Assembly (NCBI GenBank): GCA_964393335.1
Contig: CAYMTN010000009.1
Coordinates: forward strand, 1-45,083
Length of the DNA: 45,083 bases
Origin: CAYMTN01 sp964393335
Lineage (GTDB): Bacteria; Chloroflexota; Anaerolineae; Aggregatilineales; Aggregatilineaceae
Direction of reading: 5' to 3'
In this document: in pieces, positions 34,777 to 42,524 of the stretch
How the letters are laid out: each line of letters begins with the position of its first letter
How positions within the stretch are numbered: the stretch's first letter is position 1
Made by a program: the position numbers and the translations under genes
The notes under the pieces: generated by a model
What the model was told of the DNA's origin: nothing
Seen by the model: only the letters and a program-made list of their open reading frames with translations
The model's database searches: none

Positions 34777-36609
34777 ATGTCTGCTGAGTACGTCGCACAT
34801 ACCCTTGAAGCTACCGATTTATCCAGTCCCTGGCGTTTTGTCTGGTCACATATTCGCCGCCATCCGGGTTATCTGCTGCTATTAATCCTGGGCGCGCTGT
34901 CTAACGCGGTACTGGCGTCAGCCGTGCCAATTCTGGCGGGGCGCGCGTTCGACGCGATCATCAATCATCGCGACCTGGCATATGTCGGGTTGATGGCGCT
35001 GGTCATCATTGGCAGCCAACTCCTGCGCGGGGGCCTGCAGTTCCTGCGCAATTTCGCTTCAGAGACCTTCGCCCAGCGCATCGAACGTGATGTGCGCGAC
35101 GAGTTATATGTGAGCTTGCTGGGCAAGAGCATGGCTTTTCATGATTTTCAACCGGTAGGCGAGATCATGGCGCGCGTAACTAACGACGTGCGCGAGATCA
35201 ACCTGATGATGAATCCGGGCCTGAACCTGATCATCGGCTCCGGCATGTTTTTGATGATGCCGCTGATCACGTCACCGACCATCTATCCGGCCCTGATTCT
35301 GACGCCCGCCGTTTTTATTCTGTTGTACGTCGTCGTTCAATTCTTTTACGTGCGCGCGCTGCACGCCGTCGCGCAAGAAGTACGGGCCAGCTTTGGGCGG
35401 ATGAACGCGCGGTTGGCCGAAACACTCGACGGTATTGAGGTCGTGAAGGGCACCGCACAGGAAACGAGTGAGATCGAGCACTTCAACGCGCTGGTGGATC
35501 GTGTCCGTAAGTGGTTTGTCATGCAAGGTGACATCGAAGCCCGCTATTTCGCCATTCTGTTGATGGGGCTGGCTTTTGTAGGCGGCTTTTTCCACGCCAC
35601 GTACCTTTACCAGCGAAACGTGATCGAGGCCGGGGATGTGGTGGCGTTCATGGGACAGCTTTACCTGTTTACGTTCCCGGTATTCACCTCGCTTTTTTCG
35701 TTCTCTCGCGCCGCATCGGGCCTGGCCAGTGCCGAACGAATTCTGAAGCTAATTACGACACAGACCGATCTGGATCAGAACGAAACCGGCTATACGGCGT
35801 CTATGCGGGGCGCAATTGAGTTCGAAGGCGTGGGTTTCGGCTACCAGGGCGGCAAACAGGTGCTGCACGACGTATCGTTTTTGATCCACCCCGGCGAAAC
35901 GGTCGCCATTGTCGGGCAAACTGGCTCCGGCAAAAGCACGCTCACCAAGTTAACCAACCGCACGTATGACGCCACCTCAGGCCGCGTGGTCATCGATGGC
36001 CGGGATGTCCGTGACTGGAGCCTGGCCGGGCTGCGCTCGCAGATCAGCATTATCGAGCAGGAGGTGTTTCTGTTCAGCCGCAGCATCGCGGATAACATCA
36101 GCTTTGGCAAACCCGGCGCGACCCGCGAACAGATCGAAGACGCCGCGAAAAAAGCGCAGGCGCACGAGTTCATCATGAGCTTTCCCGATGGTTACGATAC
36201 CAAGATCGGGCAGCGCGGCGTCACGCTCAGCGGCGGCCAGCGCCAGCGGCTGGCGATTGCGCGTGCTTTTCTGACCGATCCGCGTATTCTGATCCTGGAT
36301 GACAGCACGAGCGCCATCGACAGCGCCACCGAAGACCGCATCCAAAAAGCCATCTGGACGGCAGCGAAGGGGCGCACGACGATTTTGATCACCCACCGGC
36401 TGTCTCAAATCCGCTGGGCGGACCGTATTTTTGTGATCCGCCAGGGACGCATCGCAGCGCGTGGCACCCACGACGACCTGCTGCGCACGTCAGAGCCATA
36501 TCGCCGCATTTTCGCCCGTTTCGATGACGACGATGACGATACCACAGCCCCCGGCAATAATGGCCGCACCCGCGCGTCGTTTTTGGGCGAGCACACGACA
36601 GAGGACTGA
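34777..36609 (+). CDS. ABC exporter half-transporter with degenerate Walker B (heterodimer subunit 1)
   Basis: 610 residues: six transmembrane helices (about 30-320) and an ATPase domain. Walker A is GQTGSGKST (380-388) and the signature is LSGGQ (484-488). Walker B ends ILILDDSTSAID, with Asp509 where the catalytic Glu should be. The switch histidine is in LITHRLSQ. Asp in place of Glu marks the non-hydrolysing site of heterodimeric exporters. The C-terminus carries an acidic run of six Asp followed by a polar tail. Its partner begins 6 bp downstream. The substrate (drug, lipid or peptide) cannot be read. Confidence 0.93.
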   Translation: MSAEYVAHTLEATDLSSPWRFVWSHIRRHPGYLLLLILGALSNAVLASAVPILAGRAFDAIINHRDLAYVGLMALVIIGSQLLRGGLQFLRNFASETFAQRIERDVRDELYVSLLGKSMAFHDFQPVGEIMARVTNDVREINLMMNPGLNLIIGSGMFLMMPLITSPTIYPALILTPAVFILLYVVVQFFYVRALHAVAQEVRASFGRMNARLAETLDGIEVVKGTAQETSEIEHFNALVDRVRKWFVMQGDIEARYFAILLMGLAFVGGFFHATYLYQRNVIEAGDVVAFMGQLYLFTFPVFTSLFSFSRAASGLASAERILKLITTQTDLDQNETGYTASMRGAIEFEGVGFGYQGGKQVLHDVSFLIHPGETVAIVGQTGSGKSTLTKLTNRTYDATSGRVVIDGRDVRDWSLAGLRSQISIIEQEVFLFSRSIADNISFGKPGATREQIEDAAKKAQAHEFIMSFPDGYDTKIGQRGVTLSGGQRQRLAIARAFLTDPRILILDDSTSAIDSATEDRIQKAIWTAAKGRTTILITHRLSQIRWADRIFVIRQGRIAARGTHDDLLRTSEPYRRIFARFDDDDDDTTAPGNNGRTRASFLGEHTTED

Positions 36610-36615
36610 GACACG

Positions 36616-38433
36616 ATGGGCATTTTTGGCGGGTTGGAAGAAGACCGTTACGACCGGCAGTATTCGGATCGATACCTGTTCCGGCGGCTGGGCAGTTATT
36701 TTCGCGAACAGACGCGCCGCGTGTGGATTCTGACGGCGATGGGCATCGGCGTGTCTGTCACCGAAGCGCTCATCCCGATCATCATCTCCGCCGGAGTCGG
36801 CACGTTGGACGGCGGGACGGCATCGGACAAAGTGCTTTTGCTGGTTGGCGCGTTGTTCCTGACCATTGTTGTACGCTATTTCACCAACTGGGTGCGGCGT
36901 AGGATGACCGTTCGGATCGTGGCCGATCTGGTCAGCCAGATCCGAAAAGATGCGTTTGCCGCAGCGGTACACCGTGATATGGCATTCTACGACGAGAACA
37001 AAACCGGTAAGGTCCTCAGCCGCATCACCAACGATACCGACGATTTCGGCCAGATTCTGATCGTGACCTCGGATATCGTCGCCCAATTGATCCAGGTCAT
37101 CATCCTCTCGGCGGTGCTGTTCAGCCGCAACGTACTGCTGACACTGCTGGTCGTGGTGTTCACCATACCGATCATCGCCGCCGTGCTCTGGTTCCGAAAG
37201 ATCGCGCGCGACGTCACGCGCCAGGGATCACGCGCGATGGCAGCCGTTAACGACACGATCCAGGAGACGGTTACCGGCATTTCGGTCGCCAAAAACTTTC
37301 GCCAGGAAGCGGCCATTTATGACGAATTTGTCGCAGTCAACCAGCAGTCCTACCGCATCAATTGGCGGCGCGGCATGACGCTGGCCAGCGTGTTCCCGGC
37401 CCTGAATGCCCTATCCGGCTTTGGCACGGCGACCATCGTATATCTTGGCGCGCGTGCCGTCCTCCACAGCACGATCAACATCAGCGTCTGGTATCTTTAT
37501 GTCCAGACGGTCGATCGATTCTGGTTTCCGTTGATCAACATTGCGTCCTATTGGAGCCAGTTCCAGCAGGCGATGAGTTCCCTGGAGCGGATCTTCGCCC
37601 TGATCGACGCCGAAAATGTTGTGCGGCAGATCGACGATAAACCGGCTGGCAAGCTGGCAGGCCGGGTTGAATTCGACCGGGTTGTGTTTGAGTACAAACG
37701 CGGGGTGCGTGTGCTTGACGATTTCAGCCTGACGATTGCCCCTGGCGAGAGTGTGGCGTTTGTCGGTCACACAGGAGCAGGCAAAAGTACGTTGGCCAAG
37801 CTCATCATGCGCTTCTACGAGTTTCAAGGGGGGGCGATTCGGATTGACGGCCAGGATATCCGGACGTTCAACCTGCATGACTATCGCAGCCAGCTCGGGT
37901 TTGTGCCGCAGATGCCGTATTTATTCAGCGGAACGGTGGCCGAGAACATTCGTTTTGGCCGCCCGGATGCATCCGACGAGGATATCAAAACCGTCGCTTA
38001 TAGCATTGGTGATGGCGAGTGGTTGGAGACACTGCCCGATGGGCTGCAAAGTGACGTGGGCGAGCGTGGCTCGCGGCTGAGCATCGGCCAGCGCCAACTG
38101 GTTAGTTTGCTGCGTGTTTTGATCCAGAACCCGGCTATTTTTATCCTGGATGAAGCTACAGCCAGCATCGATCAATTCACCGAAGCACAAATTCAAGAGG
38201 CGCTGGAATTAATCCTGGCGCAGTCTTCCTCGATCTTGATTGCGCACCGCCTGAGCACCGTCCGCAGCGCAGATCGGATCATCGTGCTGCGCGAGGGCGA
38301 GATCATCGAGCAAGGCAGCCATCGCCAACTCATGAAACAGGGCGGGCATTATGCCGAGTTGTACAGCACGTACTTCCGCCACCAATCGCTCAGTTACGTC
38401 GAAAATGCCCGTGAAATGCTGACGCGAGAATAA
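36616..38433 (+). CDS. ABC exporter half-transporter with degenerate signature (heterodimer subunit 2)
   Basis: 605 residues: six membrane helices, then an ATPase domain. Walker A is GHTGAGKST. The signature is altered to LSIGQ (488-492), and Walker B is intact with Glu513 (IFILDEATASID). The switch histidine is in LIAHRLST. The altered signature would face the Asp-containing Walker site of subunit 1, so both defects fall in a single composite ATP site, as in TM287/288- or BmrCD-type exporters. GAGGA about 10 bases upstream. The 3' end overlaps a coding relic on the other strand. Confidence 0.93.
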   Translation: MGIFGGLEEDRYDRQYSDRYLFRRLGSYFREQTRRVWILTAMGIGVSVTEALIPIIISAGVGTLDGGTASDKVLLLVGALFLTIVVRYFTNWVRRRMTVRIVADLVSQIRKDAFAAAVHRDMAFYDENKTGKVLSRITNDTDDFGQILIVTSDIVAQLIQVIILSAVLFSRNVLLTLLVVVFTIPIIAAVLWFRKIARDVTRQGSRAMAAVNDTIQETVTGISVAKNFRQEAAIYDEFVAVNQQSYRINWRRGMTLASVFPALNALSGFGTATIVYLGARAVLHSTINISVWYLYVQTVDRFWFPLINIASYWSQFQQAMSSLERIFALIDAENVVRQIDDKPAGKLAGRVEFDRVVFEYKRGVRVLDDFSLTIAPGESVAFVGHTGAGKSTLAKLIMRFYEFQGGAIRIDGQDIRTFNLHDYRSQLGFVPQMPYLFSGTVAENIRFGRPDASDEDIKTVAYSIGDGEWLETLPDGLQSDVGERGSRLSIGQRQLVSLLRVLIQNPAIFILDEATASIDQFTEAQIQEALELILAQSSSILIAHRLSTVRSADRIIVLREGEIIEQGSHRQLMKQGGHYAELYSTYFRHQSLSYVENAREMLTRE

Positions 38434-38630
38434 ACGGCACACGCCGCGCCATCCGCCTCGATGCTGAATGGTCCCAGCGCCGGGTGTTTGACGTAAACCA
38501 CCTCCACGCGTGGACCAGTGAAGACGAGCGTTAGTGTATCCGCCGGATCACCATTGAACAGGTATGCGCCGCCGCTGGCAACGATCTACCGGATGCTCCG
38601 CGCCTGTTTGGGGAAACCCGGCAGCGCCGC
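38394..38630 (-). pseudogene. Relic of an extracellular beta-sandwich-like domain, in frame with the TPR gene
   Basis: Reading on past the TGA of the TPR gene in the same frame gives 14 codons, a TAG (38586-38588), then 63 open codons to a TAA at 38394-38396. They include VASGGAYLFNGDPADTLTL and VEVVYVKHPALGPFSIEADG. This pattern (SGGaY-F, aLTf-FtG, V-YV-HPaLG-f-i-iDG) looks like a recurring extracellular domain found after Thr/Pro linkers in Chloroflexota proteins, as I recall it. There is no start codon or ribosome site. The natural reading is a 3' part of the TPR gene lost through stops or paired frameshifts. The frame ends inside the convergent exporter gene, where similarity appears to stop. 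Confidence 0.45.
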
Positions 38631-39413
38631 TCACGTGGGGGGCCTATGGGTCGGCGCTGGCGTGAAGGAGGGAGGCGGTGTCATGGTGTGCGTCGGCGTG
38701 AGCGATGGCGTGCGGGACGGCGCAGGTGTCGGCGATGCGCTCAACACGACGATCAGTGTCGCCTGCGCCGTAATGGTCCCTTCCAGGGCTGCCACATGCG
38801 ATGGATAGCCTGTCAGGGTCAACTCATAGGCGGATAGTGTCTCGGCCACTTGCTGGTGCGCAAGCGCCTCCACTGTGACTTCAATGTCGGGCGTAACGGT
38901 AATCTCCTCAATCAGCGAAGTCGGTGATGGTGATGCAACCGTGGCCAGGGATGATCCAGGCGGCTCGTTGCCTGGACTGCTGCCATCGCCTGGGTACGCC
39001 ATCCACACCAGCGCGACCAGCACCACGCCGAAAATGACAGTTGTCCCCGCGTATCGTAGCAGGGGGATAGCGAAAAGCGCGGCCCAAGCGGGCCTGCGTT
39101 TTTCGCGCGCGATCTGCCTCAGGCCTGTCTGATAAGCCGGGTTGCCCGGTGCCAATTCAAGCGCCTGTTGCCAGAGGGCTGCCGCGCGATCAAGGTTTCC
39201 CTGTTGGGCGTATGTACGTGCGAGAAGGTCGAGCACGTCCGGATACACGTGCTGGTTCTGCAACAGATCATGGAGGATGGCTTGCGCCTGCGCATATTGC
39301 CCGCCACGCGCCAGCGATGCAGCCTGGGCAAGCGCCAGCTCATGGTAGATTCCCTCCGCGCTGTGTTGTGATGGTGGTGATGCCGGTTTTTTCACCCTAT
39401 CCGGACCATTCAT
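38631..39413 (-). CDS. TPR protein with one membrane span and extracytoplasmic Pro/Thr linker
   Basis: 260 residues. About two TPR units (residues 23-95; GQYAQAQAILHDLLQ and GNLDRAAALWQQALELAPGN) face the cytoplasm. A basic stretch (REKRRP) precedes a single transmembrane helix (about 119-139). Beyond it lie a polar region (about 140-225) and a C-terminal Ser/Thr/Pro linker (SPTPAPSRTPSLTPTHT onward) that ends abruptly at the stop. A downstream in-frame relic suggests that the linker once led to another domain. It starts 2 bp after the Hsp70-like gene, so it is co-transcribed and may anchor that chaperone to the membrane through its TPRs. Function unknown. Confidence 0.72.
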   Translation of the reverse strand: MNGPDRVKKPASPPSQHSAEGIYHELALAQAASLARGGQYAQAQAILHDLLQNQHVYPDVLDLLARTYAQQGNLDRAAALWQQALELAPGNPAYQTGLRQIAREKRRPAWAALFAIPLLRYAGTTVIFGVVLVALVWMAYPGDGSSPGNEPPGSSLATVASPSPTSLIEEITVTPDIEVTVEALAHQQVAETLSAYELTLTGYPSHVAALEGTITAQATLIVVLSASPTPAPSRTPSLTPTHTMTPPPSFTPAPTHRPPT

Positions 39414-39415
39414 GG

Positions 39416-41926
39416 TTAGAACCTCGTCAACGTGCCCATATCAGGTTCAGGCGGTGGGGTTTCCAACAGGGCCACCAACTGGGGATTAATCTCCCGTAGA
39501 CGATCCACGTCGTTAGCCTGTTGCGCGATGATTCCTTCGCGTATGAGGTAATCAGCCTGGGCCGGATCGCGCATTTCGTTCTTATGCTGCTTGAGTTGCT
39601 CAAAATAGATGCGCGGCAAGATGCCTTCGCGATCCAATACTGCGAACACCAGCATACGCAGTTCTTCGACGCGCTGCTGAACCAGATCGCGGTCGTGCAG
39701 TTCAATAGCATTTTGGATGTCGGCCTCAATCGAGCGGAGAATATGCTTGTCATTCTCATTTCCAAACCGACCGATGTCGCCATTGGCCGCTTCCAGCATC
39801 GCCTGGGCATCGTTCACGAGCACGGGCCATTCGAGATCATCCTCGATCTCATCGACAGCGGCCCCCAGGTCAAGCAGCAGCCGGTTGCACTTGTCAGCCG
39901 CTTCTTCGTCCGCTTCGACGATCTGCAAAACATCCCGTATTTCGCCTTCCTGATTTTCAGCATCCAGTTGTTCAATGGCGCGCTGAGCTTGTGGCGCATC
40001 GACTGATCTAGCTGTTTGACGCAGTTGCTCGATGCGTTCAAATTCGTTCTCGGCTTCGTCGCGCAGTGAATCAATATCACGCTGTTCGCGTGTTCCTTCC
40101 CAAACCGCCTCAAACTCTTCGTCAAGCAGCGGCACAAAGGCCTTAACACGCACCAGGCGTGACTTGTCGATCTCAATCATGACTTCCACGTCACTACCCA
40201 CCGGCAGATCGCGCCTTACCTGGCTCGCCGTGACTTCGATTTTCCCGACGCGGCGATTGCGGCTGGCGCGCGGGTGCTGTCCTTCGACAACGGGAATGCG
40301 CAGTACGTCGCCATCGTGGCCGGAACGGACAGGATATGCCGTCTTCAAAGGCTCCCGCCGACGCGCAGGTAGGGGATCGTTTTTCTTAAAAAACCATAAG
40401 ACTTCATCCTGCACCAGCGCAACGCCGACGTTATGCGTCAGCGGGAGTTCCACCAGTTCCATACTGACGGTGTATTCTAACGCTTCGGGAACGGTGACGA
40501 CCGGCTGTAGATTGCCTGCCCGGTTGTACAGACAGACCTCAAAAGCGGATGTTATTCCCTCTTCGACCCACAGGGTCGTCATGAAGGCCCCATTCGCGAC
40601 GAGCGGAATTTTCCCGCTGTTCCAGGGCGGGCGAACGGTCGTATTGACCAGCTCAATCGAATACGCCTCAAGCGAGATACCTTCGGGTACTTCTATCCGG
40701 CCAGCGACAAGCGGCTCCAGATCGCTGCCGTTGGTTTTCCAATCCGCAAACGTGACACGGAACTCCGCTGCTGGCCGCGGTCGAACGACAGCTTTGTCAT
40801 CATCAGCTCGTGGAAGCGGTTGGCTCCCTGCATAACGCGCCGCTCCCTGGGCGACAACCGTGATCGGATCAACGGAAAATTCCAGGGGAATGCCCAGCCC
40901 GACCGACTCGTCGGCCAGCATATCGCGCAGATAGGGGGCCAGCGTCGGCCCGCCCACAAGCAGTATCTTTTCGATGTGGCCAGGCTCCAGGCGTTTTTCG
41001 CGCAGCACGCCTTTGCTGATATTGATCGTTTTACGGATGAACGGTTCGGCAAGGTTGACGACCTCATCCACCGTGAGCGGGAGCTCAATATCACGCATCG
41101 GTGTACCATCGGCGTCCAACCCCAGATTTTCGATATAGATCTCGGTAGACCTGGCGCGTGAGAGCAGAATTTTCGCTTCTTCGGCCTTTAGAGGTAAGAG
41201 CGCGCGCGCCGCCGTCCAGCGCGGGTGATTGGGGAATTCTGCCAGGTTGTAGTGTTCGCTGAGCATAGGCACCAGCAGCTTGTTCATAATGGCGGCGTCG
41301 ATATCGCTGCCACCCAGTTTGTCGTTGCCACCATGATTGATGACCTCGATCATCCGATCGCGGACCTGGATCACGGCAGCGTCAAACGTCCCGCCGCCGA
41401 AATCGTATACCAACCAGAAGACTCCGTCCTCGTGCCGTTGAAAGCCATAGGCCATCGCCGCCGCTACCGGTTCCTGTAACAGGGGGCTGTCCATAAATCC
41501 GGCATACTCCGCCGCCTTACGAGTCGCTTCGCACGACGCCAGATCGAACTCCGCCGGTACGGTGATCACAGCCGTTTGCACGTCTTCACCGCTTTCCACC
41601 TGAACCGTCTGTTTGAGCGATTTCAGCACTTCGGCAGAGAGTTCCTCAGGGTGCATCTCACGCCCACTGCGCTCAAACCGTTTCACCACGTCCAATCCCA
41701 TCTGGCGCTTAAACTTGAAGGCCGCGTTGGCCGGATCAAATGAACCGCGCTGCCTGGCGTGCTGGCCGACATGCAGGTTGTCGTTCTTGTCAATCCAGAT
41801 GGCGGATGGGGTGAACTCTTCGCGGAAATTGTTACGAAAGACGTGCACTTGAGTCCCGCTCGTCACAGCGATGGCGCTGTTGGTCGTACCGAGGTCGATT
41901 CCAAAATCAATGGTGGCGCGTGACAT
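39416..41926 (-). CDS. Divergent Hsp70 (DnaK-like) chaperone with inserted domain
   Basis: 836 residues, against about 640 for DnaK. The actin-like ATPase domain (1 to about 370) has GIDLGTTNSAIAV, the hinge Pro in VITVPAEFD, VYDFGGGTFDAAVI, GGNDKLGGSDID and ILLVGGPTLAPYLRD. The usual hydrophobic interdomain linker (DVLLLDV type) is missing; ADDDKAVVRPRP occupies that place. Residues about 387-495 are an extra beta-rich segment. A substrate-binding-like beta domain follows at about 496-600 (LPLTHNVGVALVQDE, VVEGQHPRASRNRRVGKIEV). A charged helical tail of about 235 residues replaces the usual lid. AAGGAA 8 bases upstream supports the start. Neighbours encode GrpE-like and J-like proteins, so this is probably a dedicated second Hsp70 system. 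Clients unknown. Confidence 0.9.
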   Translation of the reverse strand: MSRATIDFGIDLGTTNSAIAVTSGTQVHVFRNNFREEFTPSAIWIDKNDNLHVGQHARQRGSFDPANAAFKFKRQMGLDVVKRFERSGREMHPEELSAEVLKSLKQTVQVESGEDVQTAVITVPAEFDLASCEATRKAAEYAGFMDSPLLQEPVAAAMAYGFQRHEDGVFWLVYDFGGGTFDAAVIQVRDRMIEVINHGGNDKLGGSDIDAAIMNKLLVPMLSEHYNLAEFPNHPRWTAARALLPLKAEEAKILLSRARSTEIYIENLGLDADGTPMRDIELPLTVDEVVNLAEPFIRKTINISKGVLREKRLEPGHIEKILLVGGPTLAPYLRDMLADESVGLGIPLEFSVDPITVVAQGAARYAGSQPLPRADDDKAVVRPRPAAEFRVTFADWKTNGSDLEPLVAGRIEVPEGISLEAYSIELVNTTVRPPWNSGKIPLVANGAFMTTLWVEEGITSAFEVCLYNRAGNLQPVVTVPEALEYTVSMELVELPLTHNVGVALVQDEVLWFFKKNDPLPARRREPLKTAYPVRSGHDGDVLRIPVVEGQHPRASRNRRVGKIEVTASQVRRDLPVGSDVEVMIEIDKSRLVRVKAFVPLLDEEFEAVWEGTREQRDIDSLRDEAENEFERIEQLRQTARSVDAPQAQRAIEQLDAENQEGEIRDVLQIVEADEEAADKCNRLLLDLGAAVDEIEDDLEWPVLVNDAQAMLEAANGDIGRFGNENDKHILRSIEADIQNAIELHDRDLVQQRVEELRMLVFAVLDREGILPRIYFEQLKQHKNEMRDPAQADYLIREGIIAQQANDVDRLREINPQLVALLETPPPEPDMGTLTRF

Positions 41927-42020
41927 AACGGCTGTTCCTTTTCTCTAGTTCTGTCTGAGACGCGTCCATTCTGGCGCGTTCTGGAAACCAGCATACGGGT
42001 TGTTCGTTCGAAACCTGCGT

Positions 42021-42524
42021 TTATTCCTCAGCGGCTGGCGGCGGTACGGCCACGATGACCTCACCGGCCTGAAGCATGGTCTTGTCACGGTAGATGGTAG
42101 GCCGCAGCGTATCAGTGATGATTTCGCGCCCAATGCCAGAGGTCGGTTGAAAGGCCAAAACTTTGAGTCCCAGCCCTGGGTCGTAGCGGTTGTTGGTATG
42201 GTCCAGGATATCGATCCCGGCTTGTGCCAGGGTATCCCACATCGATTCGAAATAGCGGTAGGCCTCGCGCAGTTCCTCGCGCGGCTGCCCGGAGTCGAGA
42301 TTGATGAGCTTGCGCCGCATGCGCCACAGATTTGTCCCGATGTTTGCCAGCAAGGCATCTTGATCGACCTGATCGCCGCCGGGAAGCAGCGCTGCTGCAT
42401 CGACCGGTGATCCTCGCATCACATCTTTCAGGGCGAAAAGCACATCATCCGGCCAGACCGGCGACGGAATCCTGAAGGGACGCGGGTATAACCACTGGCG
42501 CAGCCTGGCTGTCACTTGGCTCAT
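42021..42524 (-). CDS. GrpE-like protein (probable nucleotide-exchange factor for the adjacent Hsp70)
   Basis: 167 residues, no signal or membrane span. The central helix-rich part (LLANIGTNLWRMRRKLINLD, then AYRYFESMWDTLAQAGIDIL) and the C-terminal part (NNRYDPGLGLKVLAFQPT, RPTIYRDKTMLQAGEVIVAV) follow the GrpE order: paired helices, G-x-x-YDP, then a small beta domain ending R-P-x-I-x-x-D-x-x-L-x-x-G-E-V-x-V. The HEA of canonical GrpE after DP is not present, and the long N-terminal coiled coil is short. The ATG overlaps the upstream stop as TGATG. A 94-bp gap separates it from the Hsp70 gene. The assignment rests on pattern and context. Confidence 0.55.
   Translation of the reverse strand: MSQVTARLRQWLYPRPFRIPSPVWPDDVLFALKDVMRGSPVDAAALLPGGDQVDQDALLANIGTNLWRMRRKLINLDSGQPREELREAYRYFESMWDTLAQAGIDILDHTNNRYDPGLGLKVLAFQPTSGIGREIITDTLRPTIYRDKTMLQAGEVIVAVPPPAAEE

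Noticed and set aside
36510..36545. Run of Asp codons at the end of the first exporter subunit, considered as a repeat expansion
   Set aside because: The GAT/GAC mix gives six Asp in a plausible acidic tail with no sign of slippage or frameshift.
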